From NCBI RefSeq assembly GCF_029227915.1, contig NC_079883.1:10416001-10480000 (forward strand): a DNA stretch of 64,000 bases, in the 5' to 3' direction. Within the stretch, counting starts at the first letter, position 1. Each line of letters opens with the position of its first letter. The notes under the pieces are model-generated. The model did not search any database and was not told the origin of the DNA. It saw only the letters and a list, made by a program, of their open reading frames with translations. The stretch is from Hydractinia symbiolongicarpus. Lineage: Eukaryota; Cnidaria; Hydrozoa; Anthoathecata; Hydractiniidae. The position numbers and the translations under genes are program-made. Below, in pieces: positions 1-7,508 of this stretch.

Positions 1-350
1 CTTCCAAATTACACAATGTGTAAAGTCTTGTCACAGTTACATTTATTGCTATACGATACTATGTCATATATGACACAAAAAAAATTTAGAAATACTTTGT
101 AGGGTTAATTTGCCTGGGAGTGTTTCCGTGAAAAGCTGGGTTAAGTTAAATGTAAGCAATAACATGGATCAATGTACTTGTCTTTTCTGCAAGTACAGCT
201 AATAATACGTATGAAAAGTGAAGCTAATCCACACACACATGGGGAAGTATTTTAAATGTAGGCTAGTGTTCTTAAGCACATTATTTAGAAGTTTTATTAA
301 CTTCGGTTAACTTGTAGTGACGCCAAGTAAATGTTTTTTTAAAGATGTGT
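1..350. other. H4-H2B convergent spacer with small palindromes
   Basis: AT-rich spacer between the convergent 3' ends of H4 (previous unit) and H2B. No gene seen. It holds TTACACA-a-TGTGTAA (9-23), a perfect 14-bp palindrome TGTCATATATGACA (62-75), and an 8-bp-stem hairpin, TGTACTTG / CAAGTACA with a 9-nt loop (173-197). These could be transcription-termination or protein-binding structures, or chance features fixed by homogenisation. They recur unchanged in the complete copies I looked at. Confidence 0.6.
330..340 (-). promoter_or_regulatory. Candidate histone downstream element of H2B
   Basis: On the minus strand this reads AAAAAAACATT, starting 10 nt after the H2B stem-loop. A matching A-rich block sits 10-11 nt after all five histone stem-loops. 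In animals the U7 snRNP pairs with a purine-rich element in this position. Assignment is by position and recurrence. Confidence 0.5.
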
Positions 351-366
351 GGTCTTAAAAAAGACC
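351..366 (-). terminator. Histone 3' stem-loop of H2B
   Basis: Minus strand GGTCTT-TTTT-AAGACC: six base pairs and a 4-nt loop, 23 nt beyond the stop codon. It matches the animal SLBP consensus GGYYYU-loop-ARRRCC. It is the only one of the five histone stem-loops of the unit with this stem; the other four use GGCTAT/ATAGCC. Confidence 0.93.
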
Positions 367-389
367 GTTTGTGTTTGGTAGACGTTGGT

Positions 390-794
390 TTACTTGCTGC
401 TTGTGTATTTTGTGACGGCTTTTGTTCCTTCACTGACTGCGTGTTTTGCAAGTTCTCCAGGCAAGAGAAGACGTACTGCGGTTTGAATTTCACGAGAAGA
501 GATGGTCGACTTTTTGTTTTGAAGAGCCAAACGCGAAGCTTCGGAAGCAATGCGCTCAAAGATGTCGTTGACAAATGAGTTCATGATGCTCATAGCTTTG
601 CTTGAAACTCCGACATCTGGGTGAACTTGTTTCAAAACATTGTAGATGTAAATAGCATAACTTTCCTTTCTCTTTCTCTTGCGTTTCTTTTCACCAGTTC
701 CACCAATCTTTCCTCCTTTTTTGCCGGCTCTTTTTTCACCTTTCTTGGCTACTTTAGGTGCCTGTTTTCCTCCTTTAGCTGCTGCGTCAGACAT
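390..794 (-). CDS. H2B: Histone H2B
   Basis: Core nucleosomal histone; pairs with H2A and packs DNA in S phase. 134 aa. Residues 1-45 form a basic tail with many Lys, ending [12 protein letters not shown]. The histone fold follows ([20 protein letters not shown], then [18 protein letters not shown]), then the conserved [35 protein letters not shown]-terminus, including the Lys that is usually ubiquitinated. The first ATG gives the expected MSDAAAK start. It is intronless, is divergent from H2A with 284 bp between start codons, and its 3' end converges on the preceding H4. The stem-loop at 351-366 shows a replication-dependent gene. [12 protein letters not shown] differs from the LAHYNKRSTITS seen in many animals, so the tail and fold are lineage-specific. 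Confidence 0.98.
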   Translation of the reverse strand: MSDAAAKGGKQAPKVAKKGEKRAGKKGGKIGGTGEKKRKRKRKESYAIYIYNVLKQVHPDVGVSSKAMSIMNSFVNDIFERIASEASRLALQNKKSTISSREIQTAVRLLLPGELAKHAVSEGTKAVTKYTSSK

Positions 795-1078
795 GGTTAA
801 AAATTTTTGCTACTTAACTTGTAAATAAGCATTAAACTGCAAGTCAAAACTTTTTGTTTATAAGTAAAAAAATCGGATCGAATTCGATCCGAAAACGCCG
901 ATACGCAATTTAATTGGTTAAAAAAAAAATCTTTTGTTTAATACTTAATTATGATTGGTTAAAAAAACATGATTTCGATCCTATTTTTATGATGAAAAAA
1001 CGAGTAAAGTTTATTTCGTTAACACTTACGTTAAATATTCGTACGTTTTTGTATTAACTTACAAATCAAATCGCAGTT
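795..1078. promoter_or_regulatory. H2B/H2A divergent promoter region
   Basis: Shared intergenic region. TATA-like TTATAAAC on the minus strand (856-863) lies about 65 bases before the H2B ATG. Two CCAAT boxes are read as ATTGG on plus (913-917 and 954-958), both followed by A-runs. A 20-bp palindrome is at 873-892, and a half-site-like GATTTCGATCC lies near 970. TTAAATAT (1031-1038) is a possible H2A TATA element. Transcription starts are not visible from sequence alone. Confidence 0.65.
873..892. promoter_or_regulatory. Perfect 20-bp palindrome in H2B/H2A promoter
   Basis: TCGGATCGAA/TTCGATCCGA, identical to its own reverse complement. It lies centrally between the divergent start codons, beside the H2B TATA-like box. 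It is present in every complete copy, and the assembled sequence after the N gap stops inside it. Probably a dimeric factor site shared by both genes; the factor is unknown. Confidence 0.6.
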
Positions 1079-1459
1079 ATGTCTGGACGTGGAAAAGGTG
1101 GAAAAGCTAAGGCTAAAGCCAAGACAAGATCCTCAAGAGCTGGACTTCAATTTCCAGTCGGTAGAGTGCATAGATTCCTTCGTAGAGGGCACTATGCTAA
1201 CCGAATTGGATCTGGAGCACCAGTTTACTTAGCAGCCGTCTTGGAATATTTATCTGCTGAGATATTGGAGTTGGCTGGTAACGCAGCAAGAGACAACAAA
1301 AAAGCTAGGATTATTCCAAGACATTTACAATTGGCTGTTCGTAATGATGAAGAATTAAACAAACTTTTGAGCGGTGTAACCATTGCAGCTGGTGGTGTTT
1401 TGCCAAACATTCAAGCTGTCTTACTCCCAAAGAAGAACGACAAAGGACAGAAGAAGTAA
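1079..1459 (+). CDS. H2A: Histone H2A
   Basis: Core histone, partner of H2B. 126 aa. N-terminal [47 protein letters not shown], then the histone fold [46 protein letters not shown]. The acidic-patch Glu/Asp residues are present (EYL, AEILEL, NDEE). The C-terminus [13 protein letters not shown] has the usual ubiquitinated Lys position. The tail ends NDKGQKK and has no SQ phosphorylation motif, so this is canonical H2A and not H2A.X; it also lacks H2A.Z signatures. The start is fixed by MSGRGKG. Stem-loop at 1482-1497. It is followed 198 bp later by the 5S gene on the same strand. Confidence 0.98.
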   Translation: MSGRGKGGKAKAKAKTRSSRAGLQFPVGRVHRFLRRGHYANRIGSGAPVYLAAVLEYLSAEILELAGNAARDNKKARIIPRHLQLAVRNDEELNKLLSGVTIAAGGVLPNIQAVLLPKKNDKGQKK

Positions 1460-1481
1460 ACCGCTACACTCAGAAAACAAC

Positions 1482-1497
1482 GGCTATTTTTATAGCC
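1482..1497 (+). terminator. Histone 3' stem-loop of H2A
   Basis: GGCTAT-TTTT-ATAGCC, 22 nt after the stop. The third variable stem pair is A-U, where the animal consensus has pyrimidine-purine; the swap is compensated so pairing is intact. An A-rich AAAAAAACATT (1508-1518) follows after 10 nt, a candidate U7 target. Confidence 0.92.
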
Positions 1498-1657
1498 ACA
1501 CATCTTTAAAAAAACATTGTTTTTTTTCACAAAACTATAACCTTAAAGTCTAATAGATAATCCATGCATACGCCTTGTCCTAAGTAACTCAAAGAAATTA
1601 AATAAAAAAATTTGATCACAACGTCAAAATAAATTGCACGTATTTGCACCTACTAAT
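1498..1657. other. H2A-5S spacer
   Basis: AT-rich 3' flank of H2A. Apart from the A-rich downstream element (1508-1518) I see no gene. The last 40 bases are the 5' flank of the 5S gene; no distinct upstream element is recognised. Confidence 0.5.
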
Positions 1658-1777
1658 GTCTACGGCCATACCACGATGAACACACCCGTTCTCGTCTGAT
1701 CACGGAAGTTAAGCATCGTCGGGCCGGGATAGTACTTGGATGGGGGACCGCCTGGGAACTCCCGGTGTCGTAGGCTT
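1658..1777 (+). rRNA. 5S rRNA: 5S ribosomal RNA
   Basis: 120-nt 5S rRNA, transcribed by Pol III with TFIIIA, part of the large ribosomal subunit. It starts GTCTACGGCCATACCACGAT and ends GTGTCGTAGGCTT. The two ends pair as helix I (GTCTACG / CGTAGGC). The internal control region is recognisable: A-box around GAAGTTAAGCATCG (1704-1717) and C-box GGATGGGGGACCGCCTGGGAA (near 1738-1758). A TTTT run (1776-1779) gives the terminator. Interspersed 5S genes inside histone repeats are known from some crustaceans and molluscs, so the placement has precedent, but not in this exact combination to my knowledge. Confidence 0.97.
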
Positions 1778-2105
1778 TTCATTTTCATTTGCTGTGATAT
1801 ATTTCTTGTTATAACAATTAAGGAACGTGGCGGTTGTTGAAAGTGTTTCCTATGACATTTTCCTACGACATTTTCAGGTGATAGTACGAGAAAAAAGAGC
1901 TTTCAAATGCATACAAACTCGATCTATTGCCGATCATCCAATAACCCTGACGGAATGGCAAATAAAATAAAATTCCGCCGCCTTCCGAGGACTTATATCG
2001 CAATCACGTTTCGTAACAGCCAAGCGAGGTTTTACCTTAGCGTTTAAGTCACCACCGACATTTGGCCGCGCAACTTTTCTAAGCTCATTCATTTTGACTT
2101 AAGGA
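1778..2105. other. 5S-U1 spacer with U1 3' flank
   Basis: Noticeably more CpG-containing than the histone flanks. It holds a tandem 13-mer CCTAYGACATTTT (1849-1861, 1862-1874) and a hairpin CGGAAT/ATTCCG (1951-1956 with 1972-1977). Next to the U1 gene, minus-strand GTCAAAATGAATGAG (2084-2098) resembles a snRNA 3' box. No protein gene or further RNA gene recognised. Confidence 0.5.
2084..2098 (-). terminator. Candidate U1 3' box
   Basis: Minus strand GTCAAAATGAATGAG, starting 8 nt after the predicted U1 3' end. The animal 3' box, which directs Integrator cleavage, is loosely GTTT-N-AAARNNAGA. A related TAAAAGAATAATAG lies after U2. Weak consensus, so tentative. Confidence 0.4.
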
Positions 2106-2269
2106 GGGGGCGAGCGCGGACGCAGGCCCCCACTACCAGAAATTGTACGGTCGAGTTACTGACGTTTGCAGTAATCGCAGAGGTCAGCCCAAGCGTAGTG
2201 CAATGCAAGAGCCTCACTCTGGAAGAAAACCCTCATTGATCAGTCTTTACTTCCCCGTCAGGTAAGTAT
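2106..2269 (-). ncRNA. U1: U1 snRNA
   Basis: Spliceosomal U1 snRNA, which pairs with the 5' splice site. The 5' end reads ATACTTACCTG on the minus strand, the invariant splice-site-pairing sequence (2259-2269). Stem-loop I has TGATCA in its loop, as in the U1-70K site. Stem-loop II carries ATTGCACTAC (2195-2204), close to the U1A-binding ATTGCACTCC. The Sm site is AATTTCTGG, followed by GTAGTGGGGG and the G/C-rich 3' stem-loop. Length is about 164 nt as in animals; the 3' end is uncertain by a few bases. A PSE-like element sits at -57. Confidence 0.96.
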
Positions 2270-2312
2270 GAGTTGGAACTGCACCGTAGCATGAGGGTAC
2301 CCTTCAAAGTTT

Positions 2313-2326
2313 GTTAATGCTTGTGG
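2313..2326 (-). promoter_or_regulatory. U1 proximal sequence element (PSE) candidate
   Basis: Plus strand GTTAATGCTTGTGG (minus CCACAAGCATTAAC), its outer edge 57 bases before U1 +1. The U2 gene has GTAACTGCTTGTGG at -54: 12 of 14 identical at nearly the same distance. snRNA genes in animals are driven by a PSE near -55 bound by SNAPc, so position and recurrence support the call. Confidence 0.72.
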
Positions 2327-2437
2327 CTTGAGTGTGTTATAAACTGCCGTGTCGCGGGGCATAGGCTGTATTCTCCCCCAGTGTACGCGTTTTGTTCCCG
2401 CCGTAGACTATGCAGAGTGCCGTCGGAAAGAGGACTG

Positions 2438-2455
2438 CTATTATTCTTTTATTGC
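2438..2455 (-). terminator. Candidate U2 3' box
   Basis: Minus strand GCAATAAAAGAATAATAG directly after the predicted U2 3' end. It shares an AAAA(T)GAAT core with the element after U1. Weak match to the animal 3' box. Confidence 0.35.
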
Positions 2456-2459
2456 TTAT

Positions 2460-2646
2460 GTGGGCCGCCATCGGTAATAGTGCAACACCAAGGCAACCCG
2501 TGGTCACGGCGTGAATGAATCCACCTCCATGACCCAAGGCCAAAAATCAGATTAATATACTGACCATTCAGAGAATGGCCTACCAGATATTAAACTGATA
2601 AGAACAGATACTACACTTGATCTTAGCCATTAGGCCGAGAAGCGAT
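2460..2646 (-). ncRNA. U2: U2 snRNA
   Basis: Spliceosomal U2 snRNA, which pairs with the intron branch site. The minus strand starts ATCGCTTCTCGGCC and continues with near-universal TAAGATCAAGTGTAGTATCT. The branch-pairing GTAGTA is at 2609-2614. TTCTTATCAGTTTAATATCTG gives stem II and the Sm site is GATTTTTGG (2540-2548). The 3' stem-loops include TTGCACTA, near the U2B'' loop sequence. Length is about 187 nt; the 3' end is approximate. The region after stem I reads CCTAATGGC where vertebrates have CCTTTTGGC. Same strand as U1, about 190 bp upstream of it. Confidence 0.96.
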
Positions 2647-2968
2647 AAAGAACAAGCGTTGCCATGATAGGCATCGTCCACACACCGTAACTGCTTGTGG
2701 AGCATGTCACGTTACTGTAAAGCTTACAACTGTCACCGCGTACGGATGGACGGCGACATAGTAAAAATCACGGCTGTTGATTTAGCCGTAGGATGGAGAG
2801 CGACTGTAGCGAGTGGATGGTAACTTACATGAATGCTAACAAAGGCGACGATACTAAGTGCGTGATATTACTTTCCAATATGTCTGCGTACATTCCGTTT
2901 ATCAACGCATTACGCCAGAACGTGCGCGCGCGTTACACAGTAGACCATGCAGCCGAAATGCGACAGTG
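2647..2968. other. tRNA-U2 spacer with U2 promoter
   Basis: CpG-containing spacer. It holds the U2 PSE-like element (2687-2700), a hairpin ACGGCT-gttgattt-AGCCGT (2770-2789) and a run of alternating purine-pyrimidine, ACGTGCGCGCGCGT (2920-2933), just downstream of the tRNA. No coding gene is supported; open frames here run through the RNA genes. Confidence 0.5.
2687..2700 (-). promoter_or_regulatory. U2 proximal sequence element (PSE) candidate
   Basis: Plus strand GTAACTGCTTGTGG, outer edge at -54 from U2 +1, matching the U1 element in 12 of 14 positions. No TATA box at -25, consistent with a Pol II snRNA promoter. In unit 9 the same element carries one substitution at 47392. Confidence 0.72.
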
Positions 2969-3041
2969 CGACCCTGCCAGGAGTCGAACCTGGAATCCCC
3001 TGATTCGTAGTCAGATGCCTTATCCATTGGGCCACAGGGCC
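2969..3041 (-). tRNA. tRNA-Arg(ACG): tRNA-Arg (anticodon ACG)
   Basis: 73-nt cloverleaf on the minus strand. Acceptor stem GGCCCTG/CAGGGTC with discriminator G. Anticodon stem TCTGA/TCAGG with loop CTACGAA, so the anticodon is ACG (3006-3008); A34 would be edited to inosine to read CGN Arg codons. T stem CCAGG/CCTGG. The A-box TGGCCCAATGG and B-box GGTTCGACTCC fit the Pol III internal promoter. All arms pair, so it looks functional. Oddity: no run of four or more T follows the gene on its strand for well over 100 bases, so the usual Pol III terminator is missing. Confidence 0.95.
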
Positions 3042-3449
3042 ATGCTTATGACTTCGCCCCATCGTCATTTTGGCTTGCGCATTCGTTTTACTTACGACAG
3101 AATTCTTCGTGTTTGTAGCCATGAAAGAAAGGGACTTCTGTGAGTGAATTTTTTTACTGTGGTCTAATAAAAAAGTCGAAACGCAGTGCCCAATATATGA
3201 ATTGCTCCTAATAGCCGGAAACAGGCCGTGTCGATGATGTAGGCCGACATACGCAACGCAAACCAAAGAACGCTTTATGAAAATCCTAACACGAGCGCGG
3301 AAGAAGCCCAAATTAACAGACTAGATGTAATGCTGAAGACCTCAAACTCCAGCAGCTTCTCTTGCAGACTATTGCGTCGTACTACAAATAAAAATTAACA
3401 TGCTTTCGCATAGTCGCGGCACCCAAAACGGACATTATACGATGTACAG

Positions 3450-3456
3450 AAACACA
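3450..3456 (+). promoter_or_regulatory. H1 box (AAACACA)
   Basis: AAACACA lies 164 bases before the H1 ATG and 8 bases before the E2F-type site. The same heptamer is the H1-specific promoter element of vertebrate and sea-urchin H1 genes. It is short, so the match rests on its position. Confidence 0.5.
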
Positions 3457-3464
3457 CATTTCTG

Positions 3465-3477
3465 TTTTCGCGCCAAA
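3465..3477 (+). promoter_or_regulatory. E2F-type site upstream of H1
   Basis: TTTTCGCGCCAAA, a strong match to the E2F/DP consensus TTTSSCGC read from either strand. It is 144 bases before the H1 ATG. A second such core precedes H3 (4997-5006). Fits S-phase control. Confidence 0.6.
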
Positions 3478-3620
3478 TCAATTCCCGGGAGTGGTACTTT
3501 TACGTCCGCATACTTCGCACCGTCTTAAATTATATCTCATTTACACGGTAATGTTTAGTATACTTCTACTGTGATAACAAGCATCGTTTATCGTTGGATT
3601 GTTGTAAGAAAACATTAAAA

Positions 3621-4172
3621 ATGAGTGAAGCAGCTTCTCCAAAGAAAATCGCACCCAAGAAGAAACCTGCTGCAAAGAAGACAGCTGATCACCCTAAATA
3701 TGTGGACATGATCAAGGCTGCTATCGCTACCCTAAAGGAACGCGGTGGTTCATCTCGCCAAGCTATTACAAAATATATTCATGCAAATTACAAAGTTGCT
3801 GAAAACTCAGATCATCATCTGAAAATGGCTCTTAAACGAGGAGTAACATCAGGCGATTTGATTCAAACTAAAGGCACTGGTGCTTCTGGATCATTCAAGC
3901 TAGGTCAGGTAAAAAAAGAAAAACCTAAGAAAAAGGCCGCAGCAAAAAAGCCAACGGCAAAGAAGCCTACTGCAAAGAAAAGTACACCAAAAAAGAAGCC
4001 AGCAAAGAAGAGCACGCCAAAGAAAGCAGCAAAGAAGCCTGCCACAAAGAAAGCCTCGGCTAAGAAACCAGCAGCTAAGAAACCCACAAAGAAGCCTGTT
4101 GCTAAAAAACCTGCAGCAAAGAAGGTCAAAAAGACTCCCAAAAAGGCAGCAAAGAAGACCGCAAAAAAATAA
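3621..4172 (+). CDS. H1: Linker histone H1
   Basis: Binds linker DNA at the nucleosome dyad. 183 aa from the only ATG in frame. Residues 1-21 are a basic tail with one SPKK motif. Residues about 22-95 are the winged-helix globular domain ([30 protein letters not shown], then [26 protein letters not shown]). From about 98 on there is a Lys/Ala/Pro tail made of AKKP and TPKK units. Three TPKK motifs in the tail are potential CDK sites. Its 3' end converges with H3: stem-loop 4205-4220, H3 stem-loop 4497-4512. It is the only gene with visible amino-acid variation in its tail between units (S121I in unit 5, P123L in unit 7, truncation in unit 8). Confidence 0.97.
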   Translation: MSEAASPKKIAPKKKPAAKKTADHPKYVDMIKAAIATLKERGGSSRQAITKYIHANYKVAENSDHHLKMALKRGVTSGDLIQTKGTGASGSFKLGQVKKEKPKKKAAAKKPTAKKPTAKKSTPKKKPAKKSTPKKAAKKPATKKASAKKPAAKKPTKKPVAKKPAAKKVKKTPKKAAKKTAKK

Positions 4173-4204
4173 TTTGTGTGTATCTGGCTATTACATTAAC
4201 AAAC

Positions 4205-4220
4205 GGCTATTTTTATAGCC
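4205..4220 (+). terminator. Histone 3' stem-loop of H1
   Basis: GGCTAT-TTTT-ATAGCC, 32 nt after the stop, followed after 10 nt by AAAAAAACATT (4231-4241), the same downstream element as in H2A and H2B. Confidence 0.92.
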
Positions 4221-4496
4221 ACACATTTACAAAAAAACATTATCTTGGTACAAAGTTAAACTTGTTTAAGTCACTTAAACAGTTAAAAAAGAGTAAATTT
4301 AAGATTAGATTCCCTAAGTTTAAGTATTTTCGTTTTTAAATTTCTTATTTTCTTGCTTTTACTTTTCTTGCCCTTCATATTTTTAACATTGTCAAACTTT
4401 ATGTAGCATAAAATTTTTATGTAGCATAAAATTTAAACAGAAAGCAGGACAAAGTTTGATATAAAAAGCTAGCCGTAATATTTTTTATGGATGTGT
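4221..4496. other. H1-H3 convergent spacer
   Basis: AT-rich spacer between convergent 3' ends. It holds the H1 downstream element (4231-4241), the 18-bp tandem duplication (4398-4433) and the H3 downstream element (4477-4486; AAAAAATATT on minus). No gene seen. Confidence 0.5.
4398..4433. repeat. 18-bp direct tandem duplication
   Basis: TTTATGTAGCATAAAATT occurs twice in a row here and in all other copies except unit 2, where only one copy is present (10249-10266). This accounts for the 18-bp shorter unit 2. Confidence 0.9.
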
Positions 4497-4512
4497 GGCT
4501 ATAAAAATAGCC
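4497..4512 (-). terminator. Histone 3' stem-loop of H3
   Basis: Minus strand GGCTAT-TTTT-ATAGCC, 21 nt after the H3 stop codon. The downstream A-rich element (4477-4486) is the most divergent of the five. Confidence 0.92.
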
Positions 4513-4533
4513 GTTTTTTGTTTGGTAAGATGC

Positions 4534-4947
<414 letters not shown>

Positions 4948-4996
4948 TTAAGAAGTCGATGTAGTACGGATACACAAGACGGTCTAAAATGCACTA

Positions 4997-5006
4997 TCGC
5001 GCCAAA
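4997..5006 (-). promoter_or_regulatory. E2F-type site upstream of H3
   Basis: Plus TCGCGCCAAA, minus TTTGGCGCGA: matches the E2F/DP core TTTGGCGC. It lies about 55 bases before the H3 ATG, very close to the likely transcription start. Confidence 0.55.
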
Positions 5007-5310
5007 GTTTTATTTCTCATATTGATTGACAGCTAAGGTTCAAAACAAACCATTTGATTGGTGCTAAGAAAGTAATTTCTGATTGGCTGCATAATGACAT
5101 TACGCTCATTACTTTAACATTTTTATAAAATCTGTGTTTTTTGGCTACGGGAAAACGGCTGTATCTTCTGATACACAAAAGCTTTTGACTTTTTTTTTTT
5201 TAGTAAGTAGCAGAAGGTTTGGCGAATTCCAACGATGCCAAATTTATTGCCTTACTGAAACATTAAGACCACGAATTTTTAAAAAAACTACAGTTTTACT
5301 TAAAAAAATG

Positions 5311-5335
5311 TACAAAATGTTCGGAACATTTTGTA
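5311..5335. promoter_or_regulatory. 25-bp interrupted palindrome in H3/H4 promoter
   Basis: Perfect 12-bp arms TACAAAATGTTC and GAACATTTTGTA around a single G. It lies 14 bases before the H4-side CCAAT box. The arrangement suggests a homodimer-binding site or a cruciform; no known factor is assigned. Confidence 0.6.
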
Positions 5336-5424
5336 ATGACGCAACTCTATTGGTTAATTAGGGTGTTTCCACGAGCAGTAGGTAATTTTATGGCCTCTTT
5401 TTAAAGCTGTCTGAATTCTGTTAA

Positions 5425-5781
<357 letters not shown>

Positions 5782-5805
5782 GCGTTGTCATTGCTCAACA
5801 AAAAC

Positions 5806-5821
5806 GGCTATTTTTATAGCC
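5806..5821 (+). terminator. Histone 3' stem-loop of H4
   Basis: GGCTAT-TTTT-ATAGCC, 24 nt after the stop. The downstream element is shorter here (AAAACATT, 5833-5840). The copy at 35048-35063 has a mutated loop-closing base. Confidence 0.92.
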
Positions 5822-6241
5822 ACAAATCTTTTAAAACATTACTTTGTGCACGCTTCCAAATTACACAATGTGTAAAGTCTTGTCACAGTTACATTTATTG
5901 CTATACGATACTATGTCATATATGACACAAAAAAAATTTAGAAATACTTTGTAGGGTTAATTTGCCTGGGAGTGTTTCCGTGAAAAGCTGGGTTAAGTTA
6001 AATGTAAGCAATAACATGGATCAATGTACTTGTCTTTTCTGCAAGTACAGCTAATAATACGTATGAAAAGTGAAGCTAATCCACACACACATGGGGAAGT
6101 ATTTTAAATGTAGGCTAGTGTTCTTAAGCACATTATTTAGAAGTTTTATTAACTTCGGTTAACTTGTAGTGACGCCAAGTAAATGTTTTTTTAAAGATGT
6201 GTGGTCTTAAAAAAGACCGTTTGTGTTTGGTAGACGTTGGT

Positions 6242-6646
6242 TTACTTGCTGCTTGTGTATTTTGTGACGGCTTTTGTTCCTTCACTGACTGCGTGTTTTG
6301 CAAGTTCTCCAGGCAAGAGAAGACGTACTGCGGTTTGAATTTCACGAGAAGAGATGGTCGACTTTTTGTTTTGAAGAGCCAAACGCGAAGCTTCGGAAGC
6401 AATGCGCTCAAAGATGTCGTTGACAAATGAGTTCATGATGCTCATAGCTTTGCTTGAAACTCCGACATCTGGGTGAACTTGTTTCAAAACATTGTAGATG
6501 TAAATAGCATAACTTTCCTTTCTCTTTCTCTTGCGTTTCTTTTCACCAGTTCCACCAATCTTTCCTCCTTTTTTGCCGGCTCTTTTTTCACCTTTCTTGG
6601 CTACTTTAGGTGCCTGTTTTCCTCCTTTAGCTGCTGCGTCAGACAT
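6242..6646 (-). CDS. H2B: Histone H2B, unit 2
   Basis: Protein identical to the 390-794 copy. Stem-loop 6203-6218. One substitution in the leader region at 6669, 23 bases before the ATG. Confidence 0.98.
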   Translation of the reverse strand: MSDAAAKGGKQAPKVAKKGEKRAGKKGGKIGGTGEKKRKRKRKESYAIYIYNVLKQVHPDVGVSSKAMSIMNSFVNDIFERIASEASRLALQNKKSTISSREIQTAVRLLLPGELAKHAVSEGTKAVTKYTSSK

Positions 6647-6930
6647 GGTTAAAAATTTTTGCTACTTAGCTTGTAAATAAGCATTAAACTGCAAGTCAAA
6701 ACTTTTTGTTTATAAGTAAAAAAATCGGATCGAATTCGATCCGAAAACGCCGATACGCAATTTAATTGGTTAAAAAAAAAATCTTTTGTTTAATACTTAA
6801 TTATGATTGGTTAAAAAAACATGATTTCGATCCTATTTTTATGATGAAAAAACGAGTAAAGTTTATTTCGTTAACACTTACGTTAAATATTCGTACGTTT
6901 TTGTATTAACTTACAAATCAAATCGCAGTT

Positions 6931-7311
6931 ATGTCAGGACGTGGAAAAGGTGGAAAAGCTAAGGCTAAAGCCAAGACAAGATCCTCAAGAGCTGGACTTC
7001 AATTTCCAGTCGGTAGAGTGCATAGATTCCTTCGTAGAGGGCACTATGCTAACCGAATTGGATCTGGAGCACCAGTTTACTTAGCAGCCGTCTTGGAATA
7101 TTTATCTGCTGAGATATTGGAGTTGGCTGGTAACGCAGCAAGAGACAACAAAAAAGCTAGGATTATTCCAAGACATTTACAATTGGCTGTTCGTAATGAT
7201 GAAGAATTAAACAAACTTTTGAGCGGTGTAACCATTGCAGCTGGTGGTGTTTTGCCAAACATTCAAGCTGTCTTACTCCCAAAGAAGAACGACAAAGGAC
7301 AGAAGAAGTAA
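6931..7311 (+). CDS. H2A: Histone H2A, unit 2
   Basis: Protein identical to the 1079-1459 copy; the second codon is TCA instead of TCT. Stem-loop 7334-7349. Confidence 0.98.
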   Translation: MSGRGKGGKAKAKAKTRSSRAGLQFPVGRVHRFLRRGHYANRIGSGAPVYLAAVLEYLSAEILELAGNAARDNKKARIIPRHLQLAVRNDEELNKLLSGVTIAAGGVLPNIQAVLLPKKNDKGQKK

Positions 7312-7508
7312 ACCGCTACACTCAGAAAACAACGGCTATTTTTATAGCCACACATCTTTAAAAAAACATTGTTTTTTTCACAAAACTATAACCTTAAAGT
7401 CTAATAGATAATCCATGCATACGCCTTGTCCTAAGTAACTCAAAGAAATTAAATAAAAAAATTTGATCACAACGTCAAAATAAATTGCACGTATTTGCAC
7501 CTACTAAT

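Larger units (their letters stand above)
2270..2459. promoter_or_regulatory. U1 promoter and U2 3' flank
   Basis: Short region between the tandem U1 and U2 genes, both transcribed leftward. It contains the U1 PSE-like element (2313-2326) and, at the U2 side, a candidate 3' box (2438-2455). TATAAA occurs at about -70 on the minus strand (TTTATAAC near 2337-2344), upstream of the PSE instead of downstream, so it is not a U6-type TATA arrangement; U1 is therefore expected to be Pol II transcribed. Confidence 0.55.
3042..3620. promoter_or_regulatory. tRNA-H1 spacer and H1 promoter
   Basis: About 580 bp without a recognised gene. The first 350 bp are CpG-containing and have no motif I can name. 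The H1-proximal part has AAACACA (3450-3456) and an E2F-type site (3465-3477). A small hairpin ATGC-TTTC-GCAT lies near 3400-3411. A TATA-like AAATTATATC lies near 3528-3537. The H1 leader follows. No in-frame ATG occurs upstream of the chosen H1 start. Confidence 0.55.

Noticed and set aside
2321-2543. Short open frames on both strands at the U1 promoter and U2 3' region
   Set aside because: They overlap the PSE and U2 snRNA, which explain the sequence.
2910-3311. 133-codon open frame on the minus strand, and a 116-codon frame on plus (2793-3143)
   Set aside because: Both run through the tRNA-Arg gene and spacer, show no protein family features, and exist only because the repeats are identical.
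2647-3560. A further snRNA (U4, U5, U6, U7) or spliced-leader RNA in the spacers
   Set aside because: I looked for their conserved cores and for another copy of the PSE element on both strands and found none.
3594-3620. Longer H1 beginning nine codons upstream
   Set aside because: That frame would start at TTG, not ATG; the ATG at 3621 gives the normal MSEAASPKK start and a suitable leader.
3905-4141. Hydrophobic Phe/Gly/Ala-rich frame antisense to the H1 tail
   Set aside because: It is the reverse complement of Lys/Ala/Pro codons; no independent signal.
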